Assembly (NCBI RefSeq): GCF_018919485.1
Contig: NZ_JAHLMU010000001.1
Coordinates: forward strand, 162,655 to 226,654
Direction of reading: 5' to 3'
DNA length: 64,000 nt
Origin: Psychrobacter sp. TAE2020
GTDB taxonomy: Bacteria > Pseudomonadota > Gammaproteobacteria > Pseudomonadales > Moraxellaceae
Below are positions 46,829 through 56,600 of the stretch, in pieces. A program made the position numbers and the translations under genes. Positions within the stretch are counted from its first letter, which is position 1, and every line of letters starts with the position of its first letter. A model generated the notes under the pieces. That model ran no database searches. It was not told the origin of the DNA and saw only the letters and a list, made by a program, of their open reading frames with translations.

Positions 46829-47557
46829 ATGAAGTGCTTAGTATTAATGATTTTATTATTCTGTAGTTCATGCTTTGCAAAAGAGATGAATACAGCTACT
46901 GCACATTATAATTTTGCAACAAAAGCAATAAGAAGCTTAGATAGTTCAATGACTGATTGTGATTCATATGCACTCCAAGACCCTGAAACAGAATGGATAT
47001 GCGGTAGTTATGCTCAAGAACATCAGGGTTTTATAAATGATTGGGAAGCTTTGACACAGTCATTTAACCATAAACTAATACAGCATTCTGATTGGTCAGT
47101 TTTTTATAATGCTGACGATTCAGTAGATTTCTATGGTAAGACATATTATTTCAATGAAACTGAGATGCTTGTTGCATTTGACCCCTCAGAAACAGGAAGA
47201 GAAATTTTTATAGGTGTAAGTCCTCAGGTTTTTTCATTAATTTCTAGCGCTGATAAATACGTTGAAACAACGCCAAATATACCAAAGACGACTTCTTCGC
47301 AATCCGATCTGCATGGAAACTATAACTGTAAAAACTTTAGTAGCCAGGCTGAAGCAATACAATTTTTCACATCTAATGGGTTCAACTCTAATTATGACCC
47401 ATATAACTTAGATGCTGATAACAATGGTATTCCCTGTGAAGTCTTTCAAAAAAATAGCAGTTATTCAAACCAGTGTTCTACAGGCGAATACTGGGTTAAT
47501 TCTTACGTAAGAAAAAATGGTACTAAAGTTAGAGATCATTGTAGAAAAAGACGATAA
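46829..47557 (+). CDS. Exported excalibur-domain protein
   Basis: 242 aa. Signal peptide (LILLFCSSCFA|KEM; Cys could also be a lipid site). Residues 25-75 have a Cys-containing helical part resembling lysozyme-inhibitor LprI-type (DCDSYALQDPETEWICGSYA). Residues about 165-205 form an excalibur calcium-binding domain ending DADNNGIPCE. The C-terminal CSTGEYWVNSYVRKNGTKVRDHC is a short repeat seen in other secreted proteins. The AT content is higher than in the prp genes. First gene of an insert between acnD and prpF. Function unknown. Confidence 0.82.
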   Translation: MKCLVLMILLFCSSCFAKEMNTATAHYNFATKAIRSLDSSMTDCDSYALQDPETEWICGSYAQEHQGFINDWEALTQSFNHKLIQHSDWSVFYNADDSVDFYGKTYYFNETEMLVAFDPSETGREIFIGVSPQVFSLISSADKYVETTPNIPKTTSSQSDLHGNYNCKNFSSQAEAIQFFTSNGFNSNYDPYNLDADNNGIPCEVFQKNSSYSNQCSTGEYWVNSYVRKNGTKVRDHCRKRR

Positions 47558-47684
47558 AAACTTTAGTTGAACTAGGTTGGATTCTTAAACATAGGCCTTA
47601 TTTTGCCAATCGTTATGCTCAACTCATAGTTAGTTTAAGAGTTGATTTTGCAATATATAAACTGACTACTTTAGGATAGATAAC

Positions 47685-47924
47685 ATGAAAATAATTAATT
47701 TTTCAGAGGCTAATAATGATCTAAAAGTAATTTTAGATGCTGTATGTGACTACGATAAAATAATGACTATCGAACGTCCTAAAGCAGACGATGCGGTAAT
47801 TATGTCGCTTAAACATTATGATAGTTTGATGGAAACGCTGTATTTACTTAAGTCGCCCGCTAACGTTGCTCATTTAGCTAAGTCTATTGCACAGTATCGA
47901 TCTAGTGATCGGATTAGAAATTAA
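47685..47924 (+). CDS. Orphan YefM/Phd-type antitoxin
   Basis: 79-aa DNA-binding antitoxin family: MKIINFSEANNDLKVILDAVCDYDKIMTI followed by DAVIMSLKHYDSLMETLYLL is the YefM pattern. The usual partner, a YoeB/RelE toxin, should follow on the same strand but is absent. Instead the gene meets, tail to tail with a 4-nt overlap, a PIN-like nuclease gene on the opposite strand. It may be a degraded locus, a solitary regulator, or an unusual pair. Confidence 0.85.
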   Translation: MKIINFSEANNDLKVILDAVCDYDKIMTIERPKADDAVIMSLKHYDSLMETLYLLKSPANVAHLAKSIAQYRSSDRIRN

Positions 47925-48871
47925 TGTAATGACAGAAATTCATCAATAGAAAGCACTTTCGTTTTAGAACCAACATAAGCGTAGCATGCTCTAGTTTTTT
48001 GCCTAAAGTTATAGTCATCTGAGATAACATAGTCAAAGTGCCAAGCAGTTCCAGCATGAGCTGCATCACGCATAGATGCAGCATGGAAACCTTTTTTATT
48101 AGTATCATTTTGAAATTTGTCAGGATAATAGCCTATCCAATTAAGAAAGTTAAAAAAGAATTCAATTTTTGTTTCTATATTGTTTTCATTGAATTGAAAT
48201 ATATTTATAAAGTGAGGGTCGTAATCACATAGAGCTTTGATAGCAACGAACATAGCTTGTTCAGCTTCTATTGCCTTAACTTCGGTATCTATTTTGATAT
48301 ACTGTCTAAACTTAACTGGGTCAAAGTCTAGTAGCTCATCACTTATACTGGAAAAATATTTTATTGTAAAACCAGCTGCTTTTTTTGAAATATATTTATT
48401 TGCTCTTATCATTATTGGTAATCGTTCATTGAGATAAGAAAATGGCATGTCAATAGCTTCGCTAAGCATATTATTAAAACTGTCCTTAGTAGTTATTCCA
48501 ACATTGATACCGTTTAGCTTCTTGATAAAATTTTTAGCACTGAAATGTATTTTTTTAGAGAACTTATTTTCATATGACTTGACAAAATTTTCGTAAATAT
48601 TAGTCACGTCGTGTTCATCGAGTGTGAATATACTGTTCAAGTAAATCGCATTTAACAACTTTAAAGTTTTCAGATGTTCTTCGATATAGTCTTTATTACC
48701 TATATTATATATTTCACTTAAAGTTACACGTGAGTAAACTATAGTATATTCCTTAGAAATCAGTAATTTTAGTAGTTGTACAAACTTTAAATCATTTGCA
48801 TATAGCTTATTGATTCTCAACTCTGTTAAAACATTTTGGTCTAAATAAATTGTTTTCTTGGTTTCAACCAT
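47921..48871 (-). CDS. PIN-like nuclease domain protein
   Basis: 316 aa. The N-terminal TIYLDQNVLTELR carries the first PIN-type Asp, and RVTLSEIYNIG a likely acidic residue. The C-terminal MRDAAHAGTAWHFDYVISDDYNFRQKTRACY matches the D...HA..A...D..ISDD pattern of PIN-like ribonucleases. The central 180 residues are an unrecognised helical insert, making it more than twice a VapC toxin. AT-rich, Lys/Asn-heavy codons suggest horizontal origin. It is divergent from prpF with 63 nt between them. RNase activity is inference. Confidence 0.75.
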   Translation of the reverse strand: MVETKKTIYLDQNVLTELRINKLYANDLKFVQLLKLLISKEYTIVYSRVTLSEIYNIGNKDYIEEHLKTLKLLNAIYLNSIFTLDEHDVTNIYENFVKSYENKFSKKIHFSAKNFIKKLNGINVGITTKDSFNNMLSEAIDMPFSYLNERLPIMIRANKYISKKAAGFTIKYFSSISDELLDFDPVKFRQYIKIDTEVKAIEAEQAMFVAIKALCDYDPHFINIFQFNENNIETKIEFFFNFLNWIGYYPDKFQNDTNKKGFHAASMRDAAHAGTAWHFDYVISDDYNFRQKTRACYAYVGSKTKVLSIDEFLSLH

Positions 48872-48934
48872 AGTTAAATTTTTCCAATGTAATTGATATC
48901 ACTATAATAGCATTAATAAAAAAGGACTCCATCA

Positions 48935-50158
48935 ATGACCCTACCAAAATTCGCCCCGCAAATCTCTGTCCCTGCTACTTATATGCGGGGCGGCACCTCA
49001 AAAGGCACGTTTTTTAAACTATCTGACTTACCTGAGCGTTGCCAAGTGGCTGGCGAGGCTCGTGATAAGTTTTTGCTACGAGTTATTGGTAGCCCTGACC
49101 CTTACGGTAAGCAAATCGATGGCTTGGGTAATGGTAGCTCAAGTACTTCTAAGACGGTGATCTTGTCCAAGTCAGAAAAGAATGATCACGATGTCAATTA
49201 CCTGTTTGGCCAAGTCAATATCGCCAAGCCAATGATAGATTGGGCAGGCAACTGTGGTAATTTGACGGCGGCGGTTGGTGCTTGTGCTATTAATATGGGT
49301 TTAGTCGCTGCGCAGAAAATTGCTGACAGTGCCGCTAGCGGTATCTGTGAAGTACGGATTTGGCAGCAGAACATCAGTAAAACTATTATCGCTTACGTGC
49401 CTGTCTATCTAGATACCCAAGGCAAGGTACAAGTACAAGAAACCGGCGACTTTGAACTCGATGGCGTCACCTTCCCTGCTGCTGAGGTCAAAATTGAATT
49501 TATCGACCCTGTCGACTCATCAAGTGCTATGTTTCCCACGGGCAATCTAGTCGATGATTTCGATGTCTCAGGTTGTGGTCTAAATGCGGATAGTGTCAAA
49601 GCGACCTTTATTAGCGCAGGTATTCCGACTATTTTTCTTAAGGCTGAAGACTTAGGATTAACCGGTACTGAGCTGCAAAGTGAGGTTAATAGTGACAGCC
49701 AACTAATAGCTAAGCTTGAGAAAATCCGTGCTAAAGGCGGTGTAGCAATGGGGTTGTTTAAAAAGGTGGAAGACGCGCAAACCAGTCAGCACATGCCAAA
49801 ACTGGCATGGATAGCGCCAGCAACAAGCTATAGCGCCTCTAGCGGTAAAGCCGTCTCAGCTGACGATATTGATTTAGTAGTACGGGCGATGAGTATGGGG
49901 CAGATGCATCATGCGATGATGGGCACGGCAGCGGTCGCTATTGCCGCAGCAGCAACTACCCAAGGTACGTTAGTTAACCAATCTGCTGGTGCTGGCGAGC
50001 TTAACGAAGTGCGTTTTGGCCATCCCTCAGGTACGCTACTAGTTGGTGGTAAGACTGAGCAAGTCGATGGACGCTGGCAAGCCAAAAAAGTATCGATGAG
50101 CCGCTCGGCACGACGTATTATGGTCGGTGAAGTCTTTGTCGCAGCAGATGCTTTTTAG
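48935..50158 (+). CDS. prpF: 2-methylaconitate cis-trans isomerase PrpF
   Basis: 407-aa isomerase that converts the AcnD product to cis-2-methylaconitate. Motifs: TYMRGGTSKGTFF near the N-terminus, GLGNGSSSTSKTV and the active-site Cys in WAGNCGNLTAAVGACA; the C-terminal RFGHPSGTLLVGG is also typical. AAGGA precedes the ATG. It normally follows acnD directly; here 2.3 kb of accessory DNA intervenes, so it must have its own promoter. Confidence 0.95.
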   Translation: MTLPKFAPQISVPATYMRGGTSKGTFFKLSDLPERCQVAGEARDKFLLRVIGSPDPYGKQIDGLGNGSSSTSKTVILSKSEKNDHDVNYLFGQVNIAKPMIDWAGNCGNLTAAVGACAINMGLVAAQKIADSAASGICEVRIWQQNISKTIIAYVPVYLDTQGKVQVQETGDFELDGVTFPAAEVKIEFIDPVDSSSAMFPTGNLVDDFDVSGCGLNADSVKATFISAGIPTIFLKAEDLGLTGTELQSEVNSDSQLIAKLEKIRAKGGVAMGLFKKVEDAQTSQHMPKLAWIAPATSYSASSGKAVSADDIDLVVRAMSMGQMHHAMMGTAAVAIAAAATTQGTLVNQSAGAGELNEVRFGHPSGTLLVGGKTEQVDGRWQAKKVSMSRSARRIMVGEVFVAADAF

Positions 50159-50526
50159 CTTTTGCTTTTAGCTGGGCCTAACTATGCCTAACATTTTAAA
50201 TATGCTTGATTAATCTAATAGCTACTACCATAAAGGGATTGCCAATAAGCGGTCCCTTTACAGTTTATTAGTCCTAGACCGTTTTTTTAGCTTAAAATTA
50301 TTGTTTAAGAGCCGCTATTGCTTGCTCATTATAGTGGCTATATTGAGTAGCTCATGTTGCCTACTAGCCTTATGGCTATATTTTCGGAAAAAAGTATAGG
50401 ATAATGCTATTTACCATCAAGCTAGTTATTGACCATTTTCGGGTTTAGCTCGCTAGTTATTGACTAGCACTATGCCACATCAGCGCTAGCCCCTATTTAA
50501 ATACTGAGATTTGTACAGCCGACGCT
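50159..50526. other. Spacer prpF / ABC transporter gene
   Basis: 368 nt. It holds a hairpin, taaaggga (50231-50238) with tcccttta (50253-50260), that may end the prpF transcript though it lacks a T-run, and several tgactagcn repeats. No gene. Confidence 0.4.
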
Positions 50527-52380
50527 ATGCCAACAACCCCTGAACTTAGTAAATCACCATTCGATAAAAAGCCACCAGTCAAAAAAACTGAGCGTCGGGC
50601 TTTGTTGTGGGATATCCTCAAAAAGCTGGCGGTATTTGCTGCGCCTTATAAAATCTTAATTATTGCCACTTTAGTTTTGACGGTGCTTGGCTCATTTACC
50701 GCGCAGGTCAACGCTTTTGTATTACGTTATACCGTAGATACTTTAACTGAGATTACTACCCTTGCTGACCCTTGGCAGGCAGGTTTACGGATGCTAGGTA
50801 TCATCAGTGCAGTACTATTGACCAAAGAAGTGCTATCGATATTCGTCTCTTTTGGTCAGCGCTATTTCGGTGAAAAGATTCGGATTAACCTATCACGCGA
50901 CTTATCTCAAAAGATAATTGAGCGCATTCTTACCTATCGCATGGCGTTTTATACCAGTAGTGAAAATGACAGTGGTAAATTGCAAACCCGTATTGATTAT
51001 GGCGTTAGCAGTCTAACCAGTCTTGTGCAAAACTTTTTTATCGATATGCTACCCCTGTTTGCCAGCGCTATTGTATCGCTGGTCATTATGTTTTCGACCA
51101 ACTTTTGGATCGGTCTGGTTGGTCTTATTATCATTCCAATTTACTTTTTTATCAGTCAAAAACAAGCGCGGCGTCTGCAAGGGTTTCGTCGAGAGATGCG
51201 TGGTTTTCGAGAAGCTAAAAGTGGCTTAGTTATCTCTCTGATTAATTCGATAAGCGTGGTCAAGTCATTCGTTCGTGAGTCAATTGAAGCGGATAAGCAT
51301 CTAAAAATTCAAAAAGATATGACCGATAATCAGCTTAGAATTCGTAGTATTGGCTTTATTTATGACGCCATTAAAACCTTTATTGAGCAGATCGGGGTAG
51401 TCGTTATCATCCTACTGACCGCCTACTTTGTATTAAAGGGTGAGATGACTATCGGTATGATTCTATTTCATGTGCTACTGTTTCAAAACGTCGCTGCTCC
51501 TATCCGTCAATTACATCGTATCTATGACCAAATCAATAACGCCTTAACTTATGCTGAAGGGTTCTTTGAGATATTAGAAGATGATGATCAAGTCGAAACT
51601 ATAGAGGGTATGAGTGGTAAGGATCTTAAAGGCCATATTGAGCTAAAACACGTTAATTTTACTTATCCTAATGGCACTCAAGCGCTAAAAGACGTCAGCT
51701 TTACTATCAAACCCAATCGTATTACCGCCTTGGTAGGTCTAAGTGGCGCCGGCAAGAGTACGATTATCAGCTTACTGGTTAAGTTCTATCAACCGGATTC
51801 TGGCACAATCTGCTTAGATGGTCATGATCTAGCAGATTGTGATACTCATGAATTGCGCCAGCGTATTGGCTTAGTGCTACAAAGCAATCATATTTTTTCA
51901 GGCACTATCAGCGAAAATATCCGCTATGGCGATATTGATGCGAGCGATGATGATATTGTTATCGCTGCTAAAAAAGCCTCTATTCATGATCAAATTATGC
52001 AACTACCTAAAGGTTATATGAGTACCGCAAAGTCACTATCAGGTGGGCAACAGCAGCGTATCGCCTTGGCTCGAATGTTTTTAAAAGATCCCCCGATCGT
52101 GTTTCTTGATGAGCCTACCGCCAGTCTAGATGCAATCGCTAGTCAGCAAGTCAAAAAAAGCTTAGATCTGATCAAAAAAGATCGTACGGTAATTATGGTC
52201 TCGCACAATATCGCTCAGATTATCGATGCTGATGACTTAGTAGTGATCGAAGATGGCCGAGTGGTCGAGACAGGTACTCATGAAGAGCTATACAGCAAGC
52301 GTGGTAAGTACTATGAAATCTTTAGCGCCATGTCTGATAGCCTAAACTTAGATAAAATCAGCCAAACCTTAAATAGTTAA
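50527..52380 (+). CDS. ABC exporter half-transporter (ABCB-type)
   Basis: 617-aa fusion of a six-helix type I exporter domain (about 35-330) and an ATPase domain. Walker A GLSGAGKST near residue 404, signature LSGGQQQRIALARM near 505, Walker B IVFLDEPTA near 525 and the switch His in MVSHNIAQI. It should work as a homodimer. A lysine-rich N-terminal lead precedes helix 1. Substrate unknown. RBS is weak. Confidence 0.9.
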   Translation: MPTTPELSKSPFDKKPPVKKTERRALLWDILKKLAVFAAPYKILIIATLVLTVLGSFTAQVNAFVLRYTVDTLTEITTLADPWQAGLRMLGIISAVLLTKEVLSIFVSFGQRYFGEKIRINLSRDLSQKIIERILTYRMAFYTSSENDSGKLQTRIDYGVSSLTSLVQNFFIDMLPLFASAIVSLVIMFSTNFWIGLVGLIIIPIYFFISQKQARRLQGFRREMRGFREAKSGLVISLINSISVVKSFVRESIEADKHLKIQKDMTDNQLRIRSIGFIYDAIKTFIEQIGVVVIILLTAYFVLKGEMTIGMILFHVLLFQNVAAPIRQLHRIYDQINNALTYAEGFFEILEDDDQVETIEGMSGKDLKGHIELKHVNFTYPNGTQALKDVSFTIKPNRITALVGLSGAGKSTIISLLVKFYQPDSGTICLDGHDLADCDTHELRQRIGLVLQSNHIFSGTISENIRYGDIDASDDDIVIAAKKASIHDQIMQLPKGYMSTAKSLSGGQQQRIALARMFLKDPPIVFLDEPTASLDAIASQQVKKSLDLIKKDRTVIMVSHNIAQIIDADDLVVIEDGRVVETGTHEELYSKRGKYYEIFSAMSDSLNLDKISQTLNS

Positions 52381-52584
52381 TCTATGCTGAAGAACTATGC
52401 TTAAGGCATAGGCATATGAACCCTATCGTTTATGGCGCTATAATAGTTATCGACAGCTTTTTAAAGGCTTTGATTATTTTTCATCCTTTTTACGGTTGTT
52501 TACCTTATAGCCCTAGCGTTTAACAGATCAAAATTTTTTAAGAGCCCTAGACCCTATCTTTCCATTGCTAAAAGCCAGCTAATT

Positions 52585-53199
52585 ATGACTTGTGAATTTT
52601 CTCTAAAAACCTTTGATGAGCTGACTTCAGTTGATATCTATCACATCCTAAAAGCACGTTCGCAAGTGTTCGTAGTGGAACAAAACTGCCCTTATCAGGA
52701 TATGGACGAGCTTGATTTTGATTGTCTGCATTTAGTCGCCCATAACAACGAAGCCTTAGTGGGCTATTGCCGAATTATTCCGCCTGAGTTCAATAGAATG
52801 AAGTCTAACTTGTCGGTGAATAACGATCCGAGGGCAGCAGCGGCTATGCCGGCGATTGGTAGAGTGCTAGTGTTAGCGCAGTATCGTAGTCAGGGCTTGG
52901 CTCGGCAAATAATGACTGAGGCTATTAAGTACTGCCGCAAAAAATACGGTAAAAAGCCGATCATCATCTCAGCGCAGACTTATCTGATTGATTTTTATCA
53001 GTCGTTAGGCTTCGTTCCTGAAGGTGCGTATTATCTAGAAGATGGCATTGAACACGTCAAGATGGTATTAAACATCACTAAAAAAACGAAAGTAAAGAAA
53101 CAAGGTTCAGATACCTCCAATGCGTCCACAATATTAGGAATTCTGCTGCTAATATTAAGCGTGTCATTCATCGCAGGACTTATATATTTGATGATTTAG
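52585..53199 (+). CDS. ElaA-like GNAT acetyltransferase with C-terminal membrane anchor
   Basis: 204 aa. Residues 1-160 are an ElaA-type N-acetyltransferase: YHILKARSQVFVVEQNCPYQDMDELD, VGYCRIIPP, IGRVLVLAQYRSQGLARQIM (acetyl-CoA loop) and ISAQTYLIDFYQSLGF. Residues 166-174 are basic (KKTKVKKQG), and 183-204 form a hydrophobic helix to the very end, i.e. a tail anchor. Normal ElaA is about 150 aa and soluble. Followed by a paralogue. Confidence 0.9.
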   Translation: MTCEFSLKTFDELTSVDIYHILKARSQVFVVEQNCPYQDMDELDFDCLHLVAHNNEALVGYCRIIPPEFNRMKSNLSVNNDPRAAAAMPAIGRVLVLAQYRSQGLARQIMTEAIKYCRKKYGKKPIIISAQTYLIDFYQSLGFVPEGAYYLEDGIEHVKMVLNITKKTKVKKQGSDTSNASTILGILLLILSVSFIAGLIYLMI

Positions 53200-53297
53200 T
53201 TTGGAGTTTTAGTTTGATGAATTGAGCTGCCAGTTTTACTACTTTATATAGCGTGTTTATTGAACGTATACTTTATTAACAATGAGAACCCAAAGCT

Positions 53298-53843
53298 ATG
53301 GCAACTACTAGCAGTGACCAGCAAAAGCCTTTCCCCTCTTTAACTATGCCAACGGTACTATGGCGATTATCTGCATTTGCTGAGTTAACGGGCTATCAGG
53401 TTTACCATATTATTCAAGCCCGTGAACAAGTCTTTGTAAAAGATCAAAACTGCTCCTATGTTGATGCCGATGGTGTTGACTTTGCAGCACTGCATTTATG
53501 CGCTTATCAACAGCATGCTGCCAATAGCTCAAGTAGTAACGCAAACCTTGAATTACAGCTACTGGCTTATTGTCGCATAATTCCGCCAACCGTTACTGCT
53601 GACGGCTTTCCCCATATTGGACGGGTATTAGTTTTAGCGGACTATCGCGGTCATGGGCTGGCACGTCAATTGATGCTAAAAGCTATCGATTACTGTCATA
53701 ATCAGTTCTGTAACCAGCCTATTCATATCTCAGCACAAACTTATTTGATTGAATTTTATCAAACATTAGGGTTTGTCTGTATAGGCGATGTCTATAGCAA
53801 TGATAGTATCGAGCACGTCAACATGGTTCTAGCGGCACTTTAA
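53298..53843 (+). CDS. ElaA-like GNAT acetyltransferase 2
   Basis: 181-aa soluble paralogue of the previous protein: YHIIQAREQVFVKDQNCSYVDADGVD, AYCRIIPP, IGRVLVLADYRGHGLARQLM and ISAQTYLIEFYQTLGF. It has a 15-residue Ser/Asn-rich insert before LLAYCRI and no membrane tail. Tandem duplication followed by divergence is likely. Confidence 0.9.
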   Translation: MATTSSDQQKPFPSLTMPTVLWRLSAFAELTGYQVYHIIQAREQVFVKDQNCSYVDADGVDFAALHLCAYQQHAANSSSSNANLELQLLAYCRIIPPTVTADGFPHIGRVLVLADYRGHGLARQLMLKAIDYCHNQFCNQPIHISAQTYLIEFYQTLGFVCIGDVYSNDSIEHVNMVLAAL

Positions 53844-54157
53844 CGGCAAAGGCTGCTTTAGTGGCCTTAAGTCTCTTCCACTCTAAGTATGGTTTATGCG
53901 CATTCTCTTACGGTTTGGTCTCTCACAGCCTAGCCCTTTATAGCTTAGCCCCTTATAGCCTAGTCTTTTACACTACGTCACTGTCGCTCGATGTTGAGTA
54001 TGCTATTTTTAATTAAGCTATAGCCCTTTCAAAATAAATAGAATCGTTTTTTCTGCAGTATTTTATCGTTTTAAATTGAATCGACTATATGCTTTTAAAT
54101 AAGGGTTAGAGATGGCCGTCATAGCGGTTATCACCACTCATGGATGAGGAAATGACT
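53844..54157. other. Spacer before prpD with imperfect direct repeats
   Basis: 314 nt. About 53926-53970 carries three imperfect 15-bp direct repeats of the type agcctagcccttta. No gene or clear promoter. Confidence 0.4.
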
Positions 54158-55675
54158 ATGTCAACTATATCAAGCGCTACTGTTGAGAGTAATGTGCGTC
54201 CGGAATATGATTTAGAGATTCAAAAAATTGCTGATTATGTCATAAATTACTCTATAGATAACGACTCACCCAATAGCGCTGATGCTTGGCAAACGGCACG
54301 CTATTGTCTAATGGATACTATCGGCTGTGGTCTGCTAGCGCTGCGCTTCCCTGAATGTACTAAGCACTTGGGGCCTAATTGTGCCGATCAGATTACTCCC
54401 AATGGATCGCGCGTCCCAGGCACCTCTTATCGACTCGATCCAGTAAAAGCGGCTTTTGATATTGGTTGTATTGTGCGCTGGTTGGATTATAACGACACTT
54501 GGCTAGCGGCCGAATGGGGTCATCCTTCAGACAATCTAGGTGGTATTTTAGCCGTAGCCGACTTTATCAGTCAGCAAAACATCAGCAAAGGCCACAGCCC
54601 ACTTAAGATGCGTGATGTATTAGAAGCTATGATTATGGCGCATGAGATTCAAGGGGTGATTGCGCTAGAGAACTCCTTTAACCGAGTAGGTTTAGATCAC
54701 GTGTTCTTAGTCAAGCTAGCCTCAACTGCTGTCGTTGCCAAACTCTATAACTTACCACGCGAGCGTATCATGGCTGCTATCTCGCAAGCACTGGTCGATG
54801 GCCAAGCGCTACGTACTTACCGTCATGCTCCTAACGCTGGCAGCCGTAAGTCTTGGGCAGCAGGCGATGCCACTAGTCGGGCGGTACGCTTAGTCGATAT
54901 CACTAGTCGAGGTGAGATGGGTATCCCAGGAGCATTGTCTGCACCGCAGTGGGGGTTTTATGATGTGCTATTTAGCCACACCAATAAGGACTTAGCGACT
55001 AAGCCTGAAGCGGAACGTCGCTTTAGCTTTCAGCGTGAGTTCGGCAGTTATGTGATGGAAAACATCCTCTTCAAATTAAGCTTTCCTGCTGAATTTCATG
55101 CACAAACCGCTTGTGAGGCGGCAGTAATCCTCTATCCGCAAATAGAAGATAGAATCGATGAGGTCGACAGGATAGTATTGACGACTCACGAGTCAGCGAT
55201 TCGTATCATCTCTAAAGAAGGGACTTTAAATAATCCAGCAGATCGTGACCATTGTTTGCAGTATATGGTAGCAGTAGCCCTGTTAACTGGTGATCTGATG
55301 GCGGAGAATTATGAAGATGACTATCATGCTCAGCATCATTTACTGATAGATTCGCTGCGTCGAAAAATGGAGGTTATCGAAGATGAGGGCTACTCTAAAG
55401 ACTATCATGATCCTAATAAGCGCTCCATTGCTAACGCTATCCAAGTATTCTTTAAAGATGGCAGCAGCACCGACAAAGTAGCTATTGAGTATCCAATCGG
55501 TCATAAACGCCGGCGCATTGAGGGTATTCCAGTGCTAGAGGCGAAGTTTCAGTCCAGTTTAGCTACCCGCTTCGTTGAAGGGCGTTGTCAGGAGATCATC
55601 ACCTTATGCGACGATCAAGTTGCCTTAGAGCAAACCCCAGTGAATGAGTTTATGGACAAATTTGTGATCAACTAG
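54158..55675 (+). CDS. prpD: 2-methylcitrate dehydratase PrpD (MmgE/PrpD family)
   Basis: 505-aa cofactor-free dehydratase of 2-methylcitrate. Family blocks: [91 protein letters not shown] and [22 protein letters not shown] is eight bases before the ATG at 54158; in-frame ATGs at 54140 and 54152 are less well placed. It duplicates the AcnD+PrpF route. The distance from prpBC (12 kb) implies independent control. Confidence 0.93.
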   Translation: MSTISSATVESNVRPEYDLEIQKIADYVINYSIDNDSPNSADAWQTARYCLMDTIGCGLLALRFPECTKHLGPNCADQITPNGSRVPGTSYRLDPVKAAFDIGCIVRWLDYNDTWLAAEWGHPSDNLGGILAVADFISQQNISKGHSPLKMRDVLEAMIMAHEIQGVIALENSFNRVGLDHVFLVKLASTAVVAKLYNLPRERIMAAISQALVDGQALRTYRHAPNAGSRKSWAAGDATSRAVRLVDITSRGEMGIPGALSAPQWGFYDVLFSHTNKDLATKPEAERRFSFQREFGSYVMENILFKLSFPAEFHAQTACEAAVILYPQIEDRIDEVDRIVLTTHESAIRIISKEGTLNNPADRDHCLQYMVAVALLTGDLMAENYEDDYHAQHHLLIDSLRRKMEVIEDEGYSKDYHDPNKRSIANAIQVFFKDGSSTDKVAIEYPIGHKRRRIEGIPVLEAKFQSSLATRFVEGRCQEIITLCDDQVALEQTPVNEFMDKFVIN

Positions 55676-55762
55676 GTGGTTTTAAATCAGACATAGCCAA
55701 GCGCTAATTCATTCAACGTCTATAGAGACTTAAGGCTAATAAAAAGTTAATAATAAAATAAG

Positions 55763-55792
55763 AAGGGTCTGCTTTATTAAAAGCAGACCCTT
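55763..55792. terminator. Bidirectional terminator prpD / SDR gene
   Basis: 13-bp stem (55763-55775 with 55780-55792), loop atta. It lies between convergent genes; tails are short. Confidence 0.75.
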
Positions 55793-55820
55793 TACGCATT
55801 ACACATAGCCAAGAACGATC

Positions 55821-56600
55821 CTACCAAGGTATTGATTCCCCTGCCCAATCGACGAAGCTTCCGGATTGAGCAGCGCTCATGCCAGATAATACCTCTAGCA
55901 AACAATCAGCGCTGTAGGCTGGCGAGAACAGATGACCTTCCGCTACGTTCGCTTGAAAAGGTGCCGACAGCTGAGTATTGACCGTACCCGGCTGCATCAC
56001 TACTACACAAGCTTGCTTTAGGGCGCGTCCCCATTCAATGCTTAAGTTCTTCATACCCATATTCAGTGCCGCTTTACTCATCCGATAGCTGTACCAGCCG
56101 CCCACTTGATTGTCGCTAATACTACCGACTCGCGCCGATATAGTGGCAAAAATAGCTGGCTGCTCATCGCTACGTTCAGCTTTCGCTAGTAGCGGCTTGA
56201 TATGTTTAGCAATAAGCAGTCCAGCTAAGGCATTGATCTGCATGTTTTGTAAAAAGAAATCGGTCTCAACTTGTCTAAGAGCTTTTTCTGGTTGCGCCTG
56301 TTCAGTATGCAATAGTCCAACACAGTTCACCACCCAATCAAGATGATCACTGTGTTGCTTAATCTGCTCTACCGCCTGCTTGATGCTATCCTCGCTACCC
56401 ACGTCCATCGGTAGCCATTGTAGATTATCTGCCTCGATCTCCGGCACACTATTATGGTAAGTGGCAAACACTCGAATACCAGCCCTAGCACCAGCACCTT
56501 GCTCATTAGCGGTAGCTTCTATCAGTTGCTCGACCATAGCTCGACCGATACCACCGGTACCACCGATAATCAGATAGGTTTTATTATTAGTATTAATCAT
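55821..56600 (-). CDS. SDR-family oxidoreductase
   Basis: 259-aa short-chain dehydrogenase. The N-terminal Rossmann motif is IIGGTGGIGRAM, NCVG replaces NNAG, and the catalytic Ser-Tyr-Lys is seen in ATISARVGS and YSYRMSKAAL. It resembles the CsgA-like (C-factor) branch. An alanine/glycine insert of about 10 residues lies at 30-42. AAGGAA before the ATG. Substrate unknown. Confidence 0.9.
   Translation of the reverse strand: MINTNNKTYLIIGGTGGIGRAMVEQLIEATANEQGAGARAGIRVFATYHNSVPEIEADNLQWLPMDVGSEDSIKQAVEQIKQHSDHLDWVVNCVGLLHTEQAQPEKALRQVETDFFLQNMQINALAGLLIAKHIKPLLAKAERSDEQPAIFATISARVGSISDNQVGGWYSYRMSKAALNMGMKNLSIEWGRALKQACVVVMQPGTVNTQLSAPFQANVAEGHLFSPAYSADCLLEVLSGMSAAQSGSFVDWAGESIPW

Noticed and set aside
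47685-48871. Standard YefM-YoeB toxin-antitoxin operon
   Set aside because: No YoeB-like frame follows; the next gene is on the opposite strand and PIN-like.
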